Of a stretch of 64,000 nucleotides of DNA, positions 1-8,920 are shown one piece after another; within the stretch, counting starts at the first letter, position 1, and the number at the start of each line of letters is the position of its first letter. The stretch comes from an uncultured Flavobacteriaceae bacterium (GTDB lineage Bacteria; Bacteroidota; Bacteroidia; Flavobacteriales; Flavobacteriaceae), in assembly GCA_947500445.1 (NCBI GenBank), contig CANMSB010000007.1, positions 62,001 to 126,000 of the forward strand. Reading direction: 5' to 3'. A program made the translations under genes and the position numbers. A model generated the notes under the pieces. It made no database searches. It saw only the letters and a program-made list of their open reading frames with translations, and was not told the origin of the DNA.

Positions 1-348
1 TCGACAACGCTTTCGGGAGGAGAGGCGCAGCGAATAAAATTGGCGACCGAACTTTCCAAACGCGATACCGGCAACACTTTTTACATACTGGACGAACCTA
101 CTACAGGGCTTCATTTTGAAGATATTCGTGTTTTAATGGAAGTTTTGAACCGTTTGGTAGACAAAGGGAATACCATTTTGGTCATCGAACATAATATGGA
201 CGTGATAAAAATGGCCGATCACATTATCGATATCGGTTATGAAGGCGGCCGTGGTGGCGGAATGATCGTCGCCGAAGGATCACCGGAAAAGGTAGCGAAA
301 GATACCAGAAGTTACACGGCAAAATTTTTAAAGAGGGAGTTGGTATAA
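1..348 (+). CDS. uvrA: UvrA excinuclease ABC subunit A, C-terminal fragment
   Basis: This is the last 115 codons of the DNA-damage recognition ATPase of nucleotide excision repair; the 5' part lies outside the window. The frame is open from base 1 and begins inside the ABC signature (LSGGEAQR), followed by the Walker B region with DEPTTGLH and the H-loop VIEHN. The stretch [11 protein letters not shown] then GSPEKVA is typical of the UvrA C-terminus. The gene ends normally with TAA. The next gene starts 45 bases downstream on the same strand. Identification is secure from the combined ABC signature and UvrA-specific tail. Confidence 0.95.
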   Translation, partial: STTLSGGEAQRIKLATELSKRDTGNTFYILDEPTTGLHFEDIRVLMEVLNRLVDKGNTILVIEHNMDVIKMADHIIDIGYEGGRGGGMIVAEGSPEKVAKDTRSYTAKFLKRELV

Positions 349-393
349 CTCCTATGAATCCGTAAAAAACAACTCAGAACAATAGCATAAAAA

Positions 394-1080
394 ATGAGAA
401 ACGAAAAACATCACAAAGGATGGAACGAACTAAAAACCAATGACTCTTGGGCGATCTTCAAGATTATGGGAGAGTTTGTAAACGGTTTTGAACGCATGAG
501 CACTATTGGCCCTTGCGTTTCAATATTCGGTTCTGCCCGAACAAAGGAGGACGCGCCTTATTATAAGTTAGCGGTAGATATTGCCAAAGGCATTTCCGAA
601 GCAGGATATGGGGTAATTACCGGTGGTGGCCCAGGTATTATGGAAGCAGGGAACAGAGGTGCCCATCAGGCCGGCGGTACCTCGGTAGGTCTGAACATTG
701 ACCTTCCCTTCGAACAACATGACAATCCGTATATCGACGGTGATAAAAGCCTTGATTTTGATTACTTTTTTGTGCGTAAGGTAATGTTCGTGAAATATTC
801 ACAGGGCTTTGTTGTCATGCCCGGTGGTTTTGGTACGCTCGATGAGCTTTTTGAAGCCATAACCTTGATCCAAACCTACAAAATAGAAAAATTTCCAATT
901 ATTTTGGTCGGTACCACCTTCTGGTCGGGACTAATGGATTGGATCAAAAATACGATGTTGACCGAGGGAAACATCAGTCCCGAAGATTTGGATTTGATCC
1001 ATTTGGTGGATACCAAGGAGGAGGTTGTGGAAATCATCGACTCTTTTTACAAGGGCCACCTGTTGAGTCCGAATTTCTAA
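394..1080 (+). CDS. LOG-family nucleotide 5'-monophosphate phosphoribohydrolase (TIGR00730 type)
   Basis: This 228-residue Rossmann-fold protein belongs to the lysine-decarboxylase-like/LOG family. Well-studied members cleave the N-glycosidic bond of nucleoside 5'-monophosphates (cytokinin activation in plants, purine salvage in bacteria). The two family hallmarks are present: GGGPGIME near residue 78 and PGGFGTLDE near residue 144, which bind phosphoribose and hold the catalytic Arg/Glu. The protein is probably cytosolic, as no signal peptide is seen. Its length is usual for the family. The substrate cannot be read from the sequence. It lies between uvrA and an M1-like gene on the same strand, without an obvious functional link. 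Confidence 0.85.
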   Translation: MRNEKHHKGWNELKTNDSWAIFKIMGEFVNGFERMSTIGPCVSIFGSARTKEDAPYYKLAVDIAKGISEAGYGVITGGGPGIMEAGNRGAHQAGGTSVGLNIDLPFEQHDNPYIDGDKSLDFDYFFVRKVMFVKYSQGFVVMPGGFGTLDELFEAITLIQTYKIEKFPIILVGTTFWSGLMDWIKNTMLTEGNISPEDLDLIHLVDTKEEVVEIIDSFYKGHLLSPNF

Positions 1081-1095
1081 TTTTAAGTTTCCCCC

Positions 1096-3948
1096 TTGAA
1101 AAAAAAGGCTGCTATTTCATTTTTTCTGTTGCTCTTTGCGCTGTGTTCAAACACATATATCGCATGTGCGCAGCATGAAAATTTTGTAAATGCAAGTTTG
1201 AATGGAGAGACCAAGGAGATAACCATCAATCAGGAATTTACCTATTTCAATGATTCCAAAGTACGTTTGAGCGTGCTGTATTTTAACGATTGGGCGCATT
1301 CCTATTCCGATAAAAACACGGGATTGGCGAAACGTTTTGCGGATGAGTTCAACAGAAGCCTGCATTTGGCGAAAGACCGGGAAAGGGGTAAAACAAAAAT
1401 TTTAAGTGCTGTCGATGCCGAATACCGTGGACTGCACTTTGAGCGAACCAAAGAGCGGGATATTATTAAAATCGACCTGAACGAACCACTGGAACCAGGA
1501 GATTCAGCAACGCTATTTATTACCTATACGGTAAAACTTCCTCCAAAAAAATACACGCCCTACGGTTATTCCAATAAAAACAGCTATTACCTAAAAGACT
1601 GGTACCTTACCCCCGCTTTTTTTGATGGCACATGGCATTTGTATTCTAATAAAGGACTTGAAGACCTGTATACCGGAATTACGAACACTACGGTCAGTTT
1701 TACCTATCCCGAAAAGCTGTTTATCGCCTCTAATTTTGGAGTACTTAGCAATTCCGCCTTTCCGAAGAACCAAAATGCCCAATTGCAAGGGAGCAATCGA
1801 AAGAGCTGTGAAATCATACTGGAACCCATCGATCGGTTCGAGACCCATGTTACCGGGCAAATGACCGTAGTTACCGATTTGGAATCCAAACGTTTTGATG
1901 ACGTTTACAAAAGTATTTCCATTTTAAAAGTTTCCGAATTTATATCTGAAAATTTAGGTGTTTATCCACATGGACAGCTATTGGTCAGTGAAATCGACTA
2001 CCTAAAATATCCCCTTTATGGTTTAAACCAACTGCCCCGTTTCATCAGGCCTTACGAAGAAAAGTTTCAATTTGAAATGAAATTTTTAAAAACGGCGCTA
2101 CAAAACATTCTTAAGGAATCCATGTTCCTAAACCCGAGAAAGGACCAATGGCTCAATGATGCCATAACGAACTACTTGATGATCGCCTATGTAGAACAAC
2201 ACTATCCCGATCAGAAGTTGCTAGGGAAGTTGTCCAAAATATGGGGAGTTCGCAGTTTCAATTTGGCCAAAATGGATTTTAACGAGCAATATCCATTTTT
2301 ATATATGTTCACCGCCCGTAAAAATCAAGGGCAACCTCTGGAAACACCTCAAGATTCCCTTTTGAAATTCAACCAACGTATTGCCAATAAATATAAGGCC
2401 GGTCTTGGGCTGGCATATTTGGCCAATTATATTGGAAAGGATAAGGTGGACAACAGCATAAAAACGCTTTATCGGTTTTATAAAGAAAACCGTACCAAGC
2501 CACTGGACTTCGAATCAATTTTAAAACGGGCAACCGATACCGATATCAACTGGTTTTTTCACGAATATGTTTCCACGGACAAACAGATCGATTTTAAGAT
2601 CAAGGAAATCGAGAAAACCGAAGATTCCCTTTATGTCACCCTTAAGAACAAGAAAGGGACCAACGTTCCCATTTCTTTGTTCGGGCTGCGGAACGACTCC
2701 GTTGTATCAAAATACTGGTTCCATAATATAAAAGAGCAGAAGACCTTTGCCATTCCCAGAAATGGGGAGGAAAAAATGGTCTTGAATTACGATCAAAAAA
2801 TTCCAGAATTCAACCAGCGTGACAATTGGAAATCGCTCAAAGGTTTTTTATCCGGAAACAAAAAACTGAAGTTCACTTTTTTTAAGGATTCTGAAAACCC
2901 TTATCTCAACCAGGTGTTTTATGTTCCCATTGTCAATTTCAATACGTACGATGGCTGGGCACCCGGATTACGGCTCTACAACAAAACATTTTTAGAACGG
3001 CCCTTTGTGTACGACGTGGCCCCCTCCTACTCCTTTAGGGAAGGAGCCTTTGTGGGTTATGGTAAATTGTCGTATCGGCAATATCTGAATAAAAGTGGGC
3101 TGTATGTAGCCAATTATGCTTTCCGCGGATCTACTTCGCATTTTGATACCAATTCCAGGTTTACCTCGTTTACCCCTTCCATGAGCCTCGGGTGGCGACC
3201 TTCCGATCTTCGTTCCAATAAAAGACAGTTTTTATCGCTCCGCTATATAAATATTTTTAGAGATCTCGATAACCTTGCCGCCACGGCAAATGCACCGGAA
3301 ACGCCCGACTATAGCGTATTCAATGCCAGATATATCAACGTCGACAACAACATCATCGACTACAAGTCTTGGGTGCTGGATTTCCAACAGGCCGATCGGT
3401 TCACCAAACTTTCCCTAGAAGCGGAATACCGAAAACTCTTCGAAAACAATACACAGTTCAACATTCGTTTTTACGCCGGTAAGTTTTTATGGAACAATAT
3501 CGACCCCAGTATCGATTTCTTCGATTTTGCATTGGACAGGCCCAAAGATTATCTTTTTGACTATAATTACCTTGGCCGATCCGAGGAAACGGGTATCTAT
3601 AGCCAACAAATCATTATCGCAGAGGGTGGATTCAAGTCCATTTTAGACGAAGAATACCGGTTTTCGAACGATTGGATCACCACTATGAACACCAGTGTGA
3701 ACCTTTGGAAATGGGTGGAGTTTTATGGCGATTTGGGTTATGTTAAAAACAGGGGCACTGCAGGTAAATTTGTATATGATTCCGGCATACGGGCCAATTT
3801 GGTTACCGATTTTTTTGAACTGTACTTTCCTCTGTATTCCAATAATGGTTGGGAAGTTGGCCAACCGAACTACGGTGAGAAAATACGGTTCATTGTTACC
3901 GTAAGCCCAAAAACGTTGATCGGACTCTTCACCAGAAAGTGGTTCTGA
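1096..3948 (+). CDS. M1 (gluzincin)-like protein lacking the zinc site, with barrel-like C-terminus
   Basis: This 950-residue exported protein starts with TTG and has a Sec signal peptide (hydrophobic stretch ending near CAQ). Residues about 30-500 follow the layout of M1 aminopeptidases: an N-terminal beta domain, then a helical domain with W352-L-N-D, the position that is WLNEG or WLHEG in active enzymes. The upstream HExxH is missing; the matching helix reads LQNILKESM. A standard M1 zinc site therefore cannot form. The C-terminal half (about 600-950) is rich in alternating aromatic strands and ends in Phe, as outer-membrane barrels do. I infer a surface or outer-membrane scaffold or binding role. 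It begins 15 bases after the LOG gene, so the two may be co-transcribed. Similar long M1-like proteins are annotated as metallopeptidases in Bacteroidota; here catalysis is doubtful. Confidence 0.7.
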   Translation: MKKKAAISFFLLLFALCSNTYIACAQHENFVNASLNGETKEITINQEFTYFNDSKVRLSVLYFNDWAHSYSDKNTGLAKRFADEFNRSLHLAKDRERGKTKILSAVDAEYRGLHFERTKERDIIKIDLNEPLEPGDSATLFITYTVKLPPKKYTPYGYSNKNSYYLKDWYLTPAFFDGTWHLYSNKGLEDLYTGITNTTVSFTYPEKLFIASNFGVLSNSAFPKNQNAQLQGSNRKSCEIILEPIDRFETHVTGQMTVVTDLESKRFDDVYKSISILKVSEFISENLGVYPHGQLLVSEIDYLKYPLYGLNQLPRFIRPYEEKFQFEMKFLKTALQNILKESMFLNPRKDQWLNDAITNYLMIAYVEQHYPDQKLLGKLSKIWGVRSFNLAKMDFNEQYPFLYMFTARKNQGQPLETPQDSLLKFNQRIANKYKAGLGLAYLANYIGKDKVDNSIKTLYRFYKENRTKPLDFESILKRATDTDINWFFHEYVSTDKQIDFKIKEIEKTEDSLYVTLKNKKGTNVPISLFGLRNDSVVSKYWFHNIKEQKTFAIPRNGEEKMVLNYDQKIPEFNQRDNWKSLKGFLSGNKKLKFTFFKDSENPYLNQVFYVPIVNFNTYDGWAPGLRLYNKTFLERPFVYDVAPSYSFREGAFVGYGKLSYRQYLNKSGLYVANYAFRGSTSHFDTNSRFTSFTPSMSLGWRPSDLRSNKRQFLSLRYINIFRDLDNLAATANAPETPDYSVFNARYINVDNNIIDYKSWVLDFQQADRFTKLSLEAEYRKLFENNTQFNIRFYAGKFLWNNIDPSIDFFDFALDRPKDYLFDYNYLGRSEETGIYSQQIIIAEGGFKSILDEEYRFSNDWITTMNTSVNLWKWVEFYGDLGYVKNRGTAGKFVYDSGIRANLVTDFFELYFPLYSNNGWEVGQPNYGEKIRFIVTVSPKTLIGLFTRKWF

Positions 3949-4224
3949 TCCTCGTGAATATGGGTAAGGAGGCCCCATCCTTGAATTTTAGTTTAAACCA
4001 ATTAGAGGAAAACCATTATCCTCTTCAAAATGTATTGTTCTTTTGTGGTACAACTTCCTATTGACAAAACTGTTTTTTCCAAATTATCTTTCTCCTAATT
4101 ATCCTACACTTCTTATTTTGATTTATTCTCAACAAAAAGGCCTTTATTCTTTAAAATTTTACACATTCAACATCGTAAGCTTTAAATTTTTAATTATTTT
4201 TTAATAATTATAACAATACTACCA

Positions 4225-4255
4225 TTGTAAAAGCTCTTGGGATATTGTATTTTTG
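4225..4255 (+). promoter_or_regulatory. Bacteroidota-type promoter for the E1 gene
   Basis: TATTTTTG at 4248-4255 matches the Bacteroidota -7 element TAnnTTTG. TTG at 4225-4227 lies 20 bases upstream, as expected for the -33 element. Transcription should begin near 4262, so the in-frame TTG at 4245 lies inside the promoter and cannot be the start codon; the ATG at 4275 is chosen. The stretch 3949-4224 is A/T-rich and shows no gene. Confidence 0.6.
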
Positions 4256-4274
4256 CCCCAAATGCCAGATGCAT

Positions 4275-6686
4275 ATGAAACTTTCTTCTAAAACCAGTAG
4301 CGACATTTCCTTTGAAGATTTTAAAAAACAAATTTTCTTTGATTATGAAATCGCTGTTTTAAGCAGGACCTGCAGCCTGATCGGAAGAAAGGAAGTACTT
4401 ACGGGCAAAGCGAAGTTCGGAATATTCGGGGATGGCAAGGAACTGCCGCAGCTGGCAATGGCACGTTCTTTTCAAAATGGGGATTTCCGAAGCGGTTATT
4501 ATCGTGATCAGACCTTTATGATGGCGTTGGGGCTTTTAAAGCCTAAGGATTTTTTCCATGCGCTCTATGCCACCACCGACATCAAAAAAGAACCCATGAG
4601 CGCGGGAAAGCAAATGGGCGGACACTTTCTTACCTATAGCCTTAACGAGGACGGAAGTTGGAAAGACCTTACCCAACAAAAAAACAGTAGTGCCGATATT
4701 TCCTGTACGGCCGGGCAAATGCCGAGGCTATTGGGATTGGCCCAGGCGTCAAAGGTGTACCGGGCGGCCGAACAGATCGATTCGGAGAAATTTTCCAATA
4801 ACGGAAATGAAGTAGCCTGGGGCACCATAGGGAATGCCAGTACCAGCGAAGGAATGTTTTTTGAATCGCTAAATGCCGCCGGTGTCCTTCAAGTACCCAT
4901 GGTCGTTAGCGTATGGGACGATGCCTACGGAATATCGGTGCCTAATGAATACCATACGACCAAGGAGGATATTTCAAAACTTTTGGCAGGCCTTCAGCGC
5001 GATGAAAATCATCCCGGTTTTGAACTGTTCCAGGTAAAAGGATGGGATTATACGGCTTTGATGCACGCCTATGAAAACGCCTCGGATATCGCACGTGAGG
5101 AACATGTACCGGTATTGATCCATGTTACCGAACTCACGCAGCCCCAAGGACACTCGTCATCGGGATCACATGAACGTTATAAAAGCACCGATCGTTTGGA
5201 ATGGGAAGCGGAAAACGACTGCAACAAACGTTTTAGGGAATGGATCATCACCTCGGGTATTGCCACCGACGAGGAGCTGTCAACCATAGAAAAGAATATT
5301 AAAAAAGAGGTGCGCCTTGCGCGAAAAGAAGCATGGTCCGAATATTTGGAGGAACACCTTCAACTCAAAAGAGCCCTGATCGGACTACTGGAACAAGCGG
5401 CAAACGGCAGTGTGAACAAAAACTTTTTGACCAAGATCAAAAACGATTTGATCGCCGTGGAAGAACCGATAAAAAAGGATTTGGCGGTCGCGGGTAGAAA
5501 AGCATTGCGTTACCTTTTAGGGGATGAACGTACGGAAAAACACAATCTAAAAACCTGGATAGCGCGCTTTTTATCAGAAACCCAACCGAAATACAGTAAC
5601 AATCTGTATAGCGAACTTCCGAACAGGGCTACCAATATCCCTGCCGTACCACCAAAGTATGAGTCAACGCCCGAACAGGTGGATGGAAGGGTCATCCTTA
5701 GGGACAACTTTGACAAACTGTTCGAAAATTATCCCGAAAGCCTTGTTTTTGGCGAGGATAGCGGTGCGATCGGAGATGTTAATCAAGGTTTGGAAGGACT
5801 CCAAAGCAAATACGGTGCAACACGGGTATCGGACACCGGTATTCGAGAGACCACCATTATCGGACAAGGTATAGGGATGGCATTGCGCGGCCTACGGCCC
5901 ATTGCCGAAATACAATATCTTGACTATATTTTTTATGCGTTGGCTACATTGACCGACGATTTGGCCTGTTTGCGCTACCGGACCTCCGGAAAACAAAAGG
6001 CCCCGCTGATCGTACGCACACGTGGACATCGTTTGGAAGGAATCTGGCACTCCGGTTCCCATATGGGAGGCCTGATCCATGTGCTAAGGGGTATGTATGT
6101 ATTATCTCCAAGAAACATGACCCAAGCGGCAGGATTTTACAATACCCTTATGAAAAGTGATGAACCGGCACTCGTTATCGAAAGCTTGAACGGTTATCGC
6201 TTAAAAGAATCCCTTCCGTCGAACTTAGGAGAATTTTGCACCCCTATAGGAGTGGTTGAAACACTGAGGAAAGGGGAGGATATTACCTTGGTCTCTTATG
6301 GTTCCACCCTGAGAATCGTAATGCAGGTTGCCGAGGAGCTACAACAAGTGGGAATCGATGCAGAGGTAATCGATGCGCAAACCCTTTTACCCTTCGATAT
6401 TGGAAAAGAAACGGTTAAAAGCGTACAGAAAACAAATCGCCTGCTAGTAATAGATGAGGATGTTCCCGGGGGATGCGCGGCCTATTTACTGAACGAAATC
6501 ATTGAAAACCAAGGAGCCTACCAGTATCTGGATAGTGCACCGCAAACCCTTACGGCAAAAGCGCATCGCCCTGCCTACGGTACGGACGGTGATTATTTTT
6601 CAAAACCTAATGCCGAGGATATTTTTGAAAAAGTGTATGCCATCATGCACGAAGCCTCTCCTGAGGAATATCCTGAATTGCGGTAA
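4275..6686 (+). CDS. 2-oxoacid (branched-chain type) dehydrogenase E1, fused alpha and beta subunits
   Basis: This 803-residue thiamine-diphosphate enzyme carries the alpha chain (residues about 1-400) and beta chain (about 460-800) of the E1 component in one polypeptide. It would decarboxylate a 2-oxoacid and pass the acyl group to the lipoyl E2 partner, which is not in this window. The alpha part has the ThDP/Mg region GNASTSEGMFFE followed by WDDAYGIS; the beta part has FGEDSGAIGDVNQG and the GSHMGG region, followed by a transketolase C-terminal domain. Many E1 alpha chains have GDGA and NN where this one has GNAS and DD. The start is ATG 4275, based on the promoter just upstream. The fused form is common in Bacteroidota; whether the substrate is branched-chain, pyruvate or another oxoacid is not certain. 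Confidence 0.85.
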   Translation: MKLSSKTSSDISFEDFKKQIFFDYEIAVLSRTCSLIGRKEVLTGKAKFGIFGDGKELPQLAMARSFQNGDFRSGYYRDQTFMMALGLLKPKDFFHALYATTDIKKEPMSAGKQMGGHFLTYSLNEDGSWKDLTQQKNSSADISCTAGQMPRLLGLAQASKVYRAAEQIDSEKFSNNGNEVAWGTIGNASTSEGMFFESLNAAGVLQVPMVVSVWDDAYGISVPNEYHTTKEDISKLLAGLQRDENHPGFELFQVKGWDYTALMHAYENASDIAREEHVPVLIHVTELTQPQGHSSSGSHERYKSTDRLEWEAENDCNKRFREWIITSGIATDEELSTIEKNIKKEVRLARKEAWSEYLEEHLQLKRALIGLLEQAANGSVNKNFLTKIKNDLIAVEEPIKKDLAVAGRKALRYLLGDERTEKHNLKTWIARFLSETQPKYSNNLYSELPNRATNIPAVPPKYESTPEQVDGRVILRDNFDKLFENYPESLVFGEDSGAIGDVNQGLEGLQSKYGATRVSDTGIRETTIIGQGIGMALRGLRPIAEIQYLDYIFYALATLTDDLACLRYRTSGKQKAPLIVRTRGHRLEGIWHSGSHMGGLIHVLRGMYVLSPRNMTQAAGFYNTLMKSDEPALVIESLNGYRLKESLPSNLGEFCTPIGVVETLRKGEDITLVSYGSTLRIVMQVAEELQQVGIDAEVIDAQTLLPFDIGKETVKSVQKTNRLLVIDEDVPGGCAAYLLNEIIENQGAYQYLDSAPQTLTAKAHRPAYGTDGDYFSKPNAEDIFEKVYAIMHEASPEEYPELR

Positions 6687-6857
6687 TCCGTACGTATTAT
6701 GGGGCATTGGATACTACTCCTTCTTGTATCCGAAGGAGCATGTTTGCTATTTTGTGACAATTGGTATAGCTGAAAATGCTTGAAACACAGCGGATGGGGC
6801 ATTTCAGAAAAAAAACTTACTTTTATCTGTAGTCAAACCGCATTCAAAACACTTCTT

Positions 6858-7232
6858 ATGCAACAACAATCCCTTAAAGATATAGGTCTTGCCCTCCTAA
6901 GAATAGTACCATCCGCTATGATGATCGTTCATGGATACGGTAAATTACAAATGCTCATCAACGGTGCCGATTTTGCCGATCCCATTGGAATCGGGGCTAC
7001 TCCCTCATTGGTACTTACCGTATTAGCGGAACTCCTATGTCCGATATTGATTATCATCGGTTTTCGAACGCGACTTGCCGCGATACCCGCCGCGATAACC
7101 ATGGCTGTCGCGGCCTTTGTAGTGCACGGTTCGGACCCTTTTCAAAAAAAGGAGATGGCCTTGCTCTATTTAACGATTTTCGTTGTAATCGCACTTACGG
7201 GTCCGGGCAAATATAGTATCGATAAAAAATAG
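6858..7232 (+). CDS. DoxX family membrane protein
   Basis: This 124-residue protein has four predicted membrane helices, with the DoxX-type opening ALLRIVPSAMMIVHGYGKL and the later segment ELLCPILIIIGFRTRLAA. DoxX relatives are small inner-membrane proteins linked to quinone or thiosulfate oxidation in some organisms, but most have no assigned reaction. The longer open frame begins at 6780, but the ATG at 6858 (MQQQSL) fits the family N-terminus and is preferred. It lies 171 bases after the E1 gene and converges on holA. The function here is unknown. Confidence 0.8.
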   Translation: MQQQSLKDIGLALLRIVPSAMMIVHGYGKLQMLINGADFADPIGIGATPSLVLTVLAELLCPILIIIGFRTRLAAIPAAITMAVAAFVVHGSDPFQKKEMALLYLTIFVVIALTGPGKYSIDKK

Positions 7233-7305
7233 TCGCTTGACTCCCCGCTTTAAGTAGAAGGCCTTATACCATTTTTGCTTTGAAATTGTATTAAACCCCT
7301 TTTGG

Positions 7306-8307
7306 CTATAGAATTTTAACCAAAAGCTCCTTTAACAGGTCGGCCTGCTTTAGCGCGTTCGCGCCGACGCCCTTGCCTTTTAAATCCATTTCCCGAAGAT
7401 GGGAAACGATTTGGCTCACTTTTTTCATGGGATAGTTACGTGAGGCCGTTTGAAACTCATTTACAAAATAGGGGTTGATGCGGAGTGCGCTAGCAACCGA
7501 TTTTGGAGAATGGTCGTTCAATCCGTGGTACTTTAACAATTGCGAAAAAAAGGAATGTAACAAGGTTACCGTTAACACGAACGGATTGTCCTTGGGATTC
7601 TGTGCGAAATAGGTAATGATTTTGGTCGCTTTTACCACATCCCGCTCCCCTATTGCCTTTTTCAATTCAAAGTTATTATAGTCCTTACTGATACCGATAT
7701 GCGTTTCGATATGGTCTGGCATTATTTCAGTGTCCTTGGGAAGCACTAAAAACAACTTTTCCAGTTCTTTATAGATTCTGCTCAAATCGGTCCCCAAATA
7801 CTCTACCAAAAGCGTGGAGGCTTTATGGGATATCGGATAACCCTTACTTCCCAAGGTTTTTCGGATCCAATCCGATACCTGGTTCTCATACAGTTTTTTA
7901 CTTTCGAACAATAGTCCGTTTTTCTGTACGGCCTTGTAGAGTTTCTTTCGCTTGTCCAGTTTTTTATACTTGTAACAGATGACCAAGACCGTAGTCGGCT
8001 GCGGATTGTCGGCATAGGCGGTAAGACTCTCAATGGTTCGCGACAAATGTTGTGCCTCTTTTACGATGACCACCTGCTTTTCGGCCATCATGGGGTACCG
8101 TTTGGCATTCCCCACAATATCGTCGACCGTTACGTCCTTACCATACAATACCATTTGGTTGAACCCTTTCTCCTCCTCTTGCAACACATTGTTCTCGATA
8201 AATTCCGTAATACGATCAATATAATAGGCTTCCTCCCCAAACAAAAAATAGATGGGTCTGGTGTTTCCAGCACGAATATCGCCAACGATCTGCTTTACTT
8301 CTTCCAT
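7306..8307 (-). CDS. holA: DNA polymerase III subunit delta
   Basis: This 333-residue protein is the delta subunit of the clamp loader, which opens the beta sliding clamp. It opens with the typical pattern of a short helix, then RPIYFLFGEEAYYID, a degenerate P-loop region of delta proteins. A middle domain follows, and the C-terminal collar domain contains the NPFVLTVTLLHSFFSQLLKYHGL stretch in shortened form. The length matches bacterial HolA. The gene is divergent from the HsdR-N gene, with only 26 bases between the two starts, so their promoters must overlap. This pairing appears to be conserved in flavobacteria. Confidence 0.9.
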   Translation of the reverse strand: MEEVKQIVGDIRAGNTRPIYFLFGEEAYYIDRITEFIENNVLQEEEKGFNQMVLYGKDVTVDDIVGNAKRYPMMAEKQVVIVKEAQHLSRTIESLTAYADNPQPTTVLVICYKYKKLDKRKKLYKAVQKNGLLFESKKLYENQVSDWIRKTLGSKGYPISHKASTLLVEYLGTDLSRIYKELEKLFLVLPKDTEIMPDHIETHIGISKDYNNFELKKAIGERDVVKATKIITYFAQNPKDNPFVLTVTLLHSFFSQLLKYHGLNDHSPKSVASALRINPYFVNEFQTASRNYPMKKVSQIVSHLREMDLKGKGVGANALKQADLLKELLVKIL

Positions 8308-8333
8308 TCAAAAAAAATCATCAAATTTGCGCC

Positions 8334-8801
8334 ATGCAAAAGCTACAATTTCCGCACTACGTATTCCGATTCAAAAGTAGCGAAAATAAGAAGTATATTT
8401 TTGATCAGATCCGCAAAAAGTTTGTAGTACTACAGCCCGAAGAATGGGTACGCCAGCATGTTGTTCAGTTTTTGATTTCCGATAAAAAATACCCCATAAG
8501 CTTAATAAATGTAGAAAAACAGTTGCGTGTCAACGGCATTCAAAAGCGGTATGACATCGTCGTTTTCGACCCAAACGGGAGTATCCGGATATTGGTGGAA
8601 TGTAAGGCACCGAAAATTAAGATCGACCAACAGGTATTCGATCAGATCGCCCGTTATAATTTAAGTTTGAACGCCAACTATCTTATGGTCACCAATGGGA
8701 TGGAGCATTACTACTGTCAAATGGATTATCAACGGGAAACCTACACCTTTCTGAGGGACTTACCGGACTACCGTAACATCAAAGCGGCGGACCGACCCTA
8801 A
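8334..8801 (+). CDS. Orphan HsdR N-terminal-like PD-(D/E)XK nuclease domain protein
   Basis: This 155-residue protein resembles only the N-terminal nuclease domain of type I restriction subunit HsdR. The core motif is visible as DIVVFD (residues about 79-84) followed by VECKAP (about 94-99), matching the D...ExK arrangement of PD-(D/E)XK nucleases. No helicase motor, HsdM or HsdS is encoded nearby, so this is not a restriction system. The very short divergent spacing from holA suggests a conserved housekeeping link, perhaps DNA repair or replication. The product is small and lacks a signal peptide. The domain assignment is good; the biological role is unknown. Confidence 0.75.
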   Translation: MQKLQFPHYVFRFKSSENKKYIFDQIRKKFVVLQPEEWVRQHVVQFLISDKKYPISLINVEKQLRVNGIQKRYDIVVFDPNGSIRILVECKAPKIKIDQQVFDQIARYNLSLNANYLMVTNGMEHYYCQMDYQRETYTFLRDLPDYRNIKAADRP

Positions 8802-8920
8802 TGGTGCCCAAAATACCAGCGCAAGAACATAACGAGTACCGATATTCTAAAATATTTCTTTACTTTGTCGGCCTGTACAAAAAACCGCATCGTACCAACC
8901 TTTTCATTTGGTAAGCCCCC

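Noticed and set aside
4245-4274. TTG at 4245 as E1 start
   Set aside because: It lies within the -33/-7 promoter and would precede the predicted transcription start.
8334-8801. Type I restriction system
   Set aside because: Only a nuclease-domain protein is present; no HsdM, HsdS or helicase motor is encoded.
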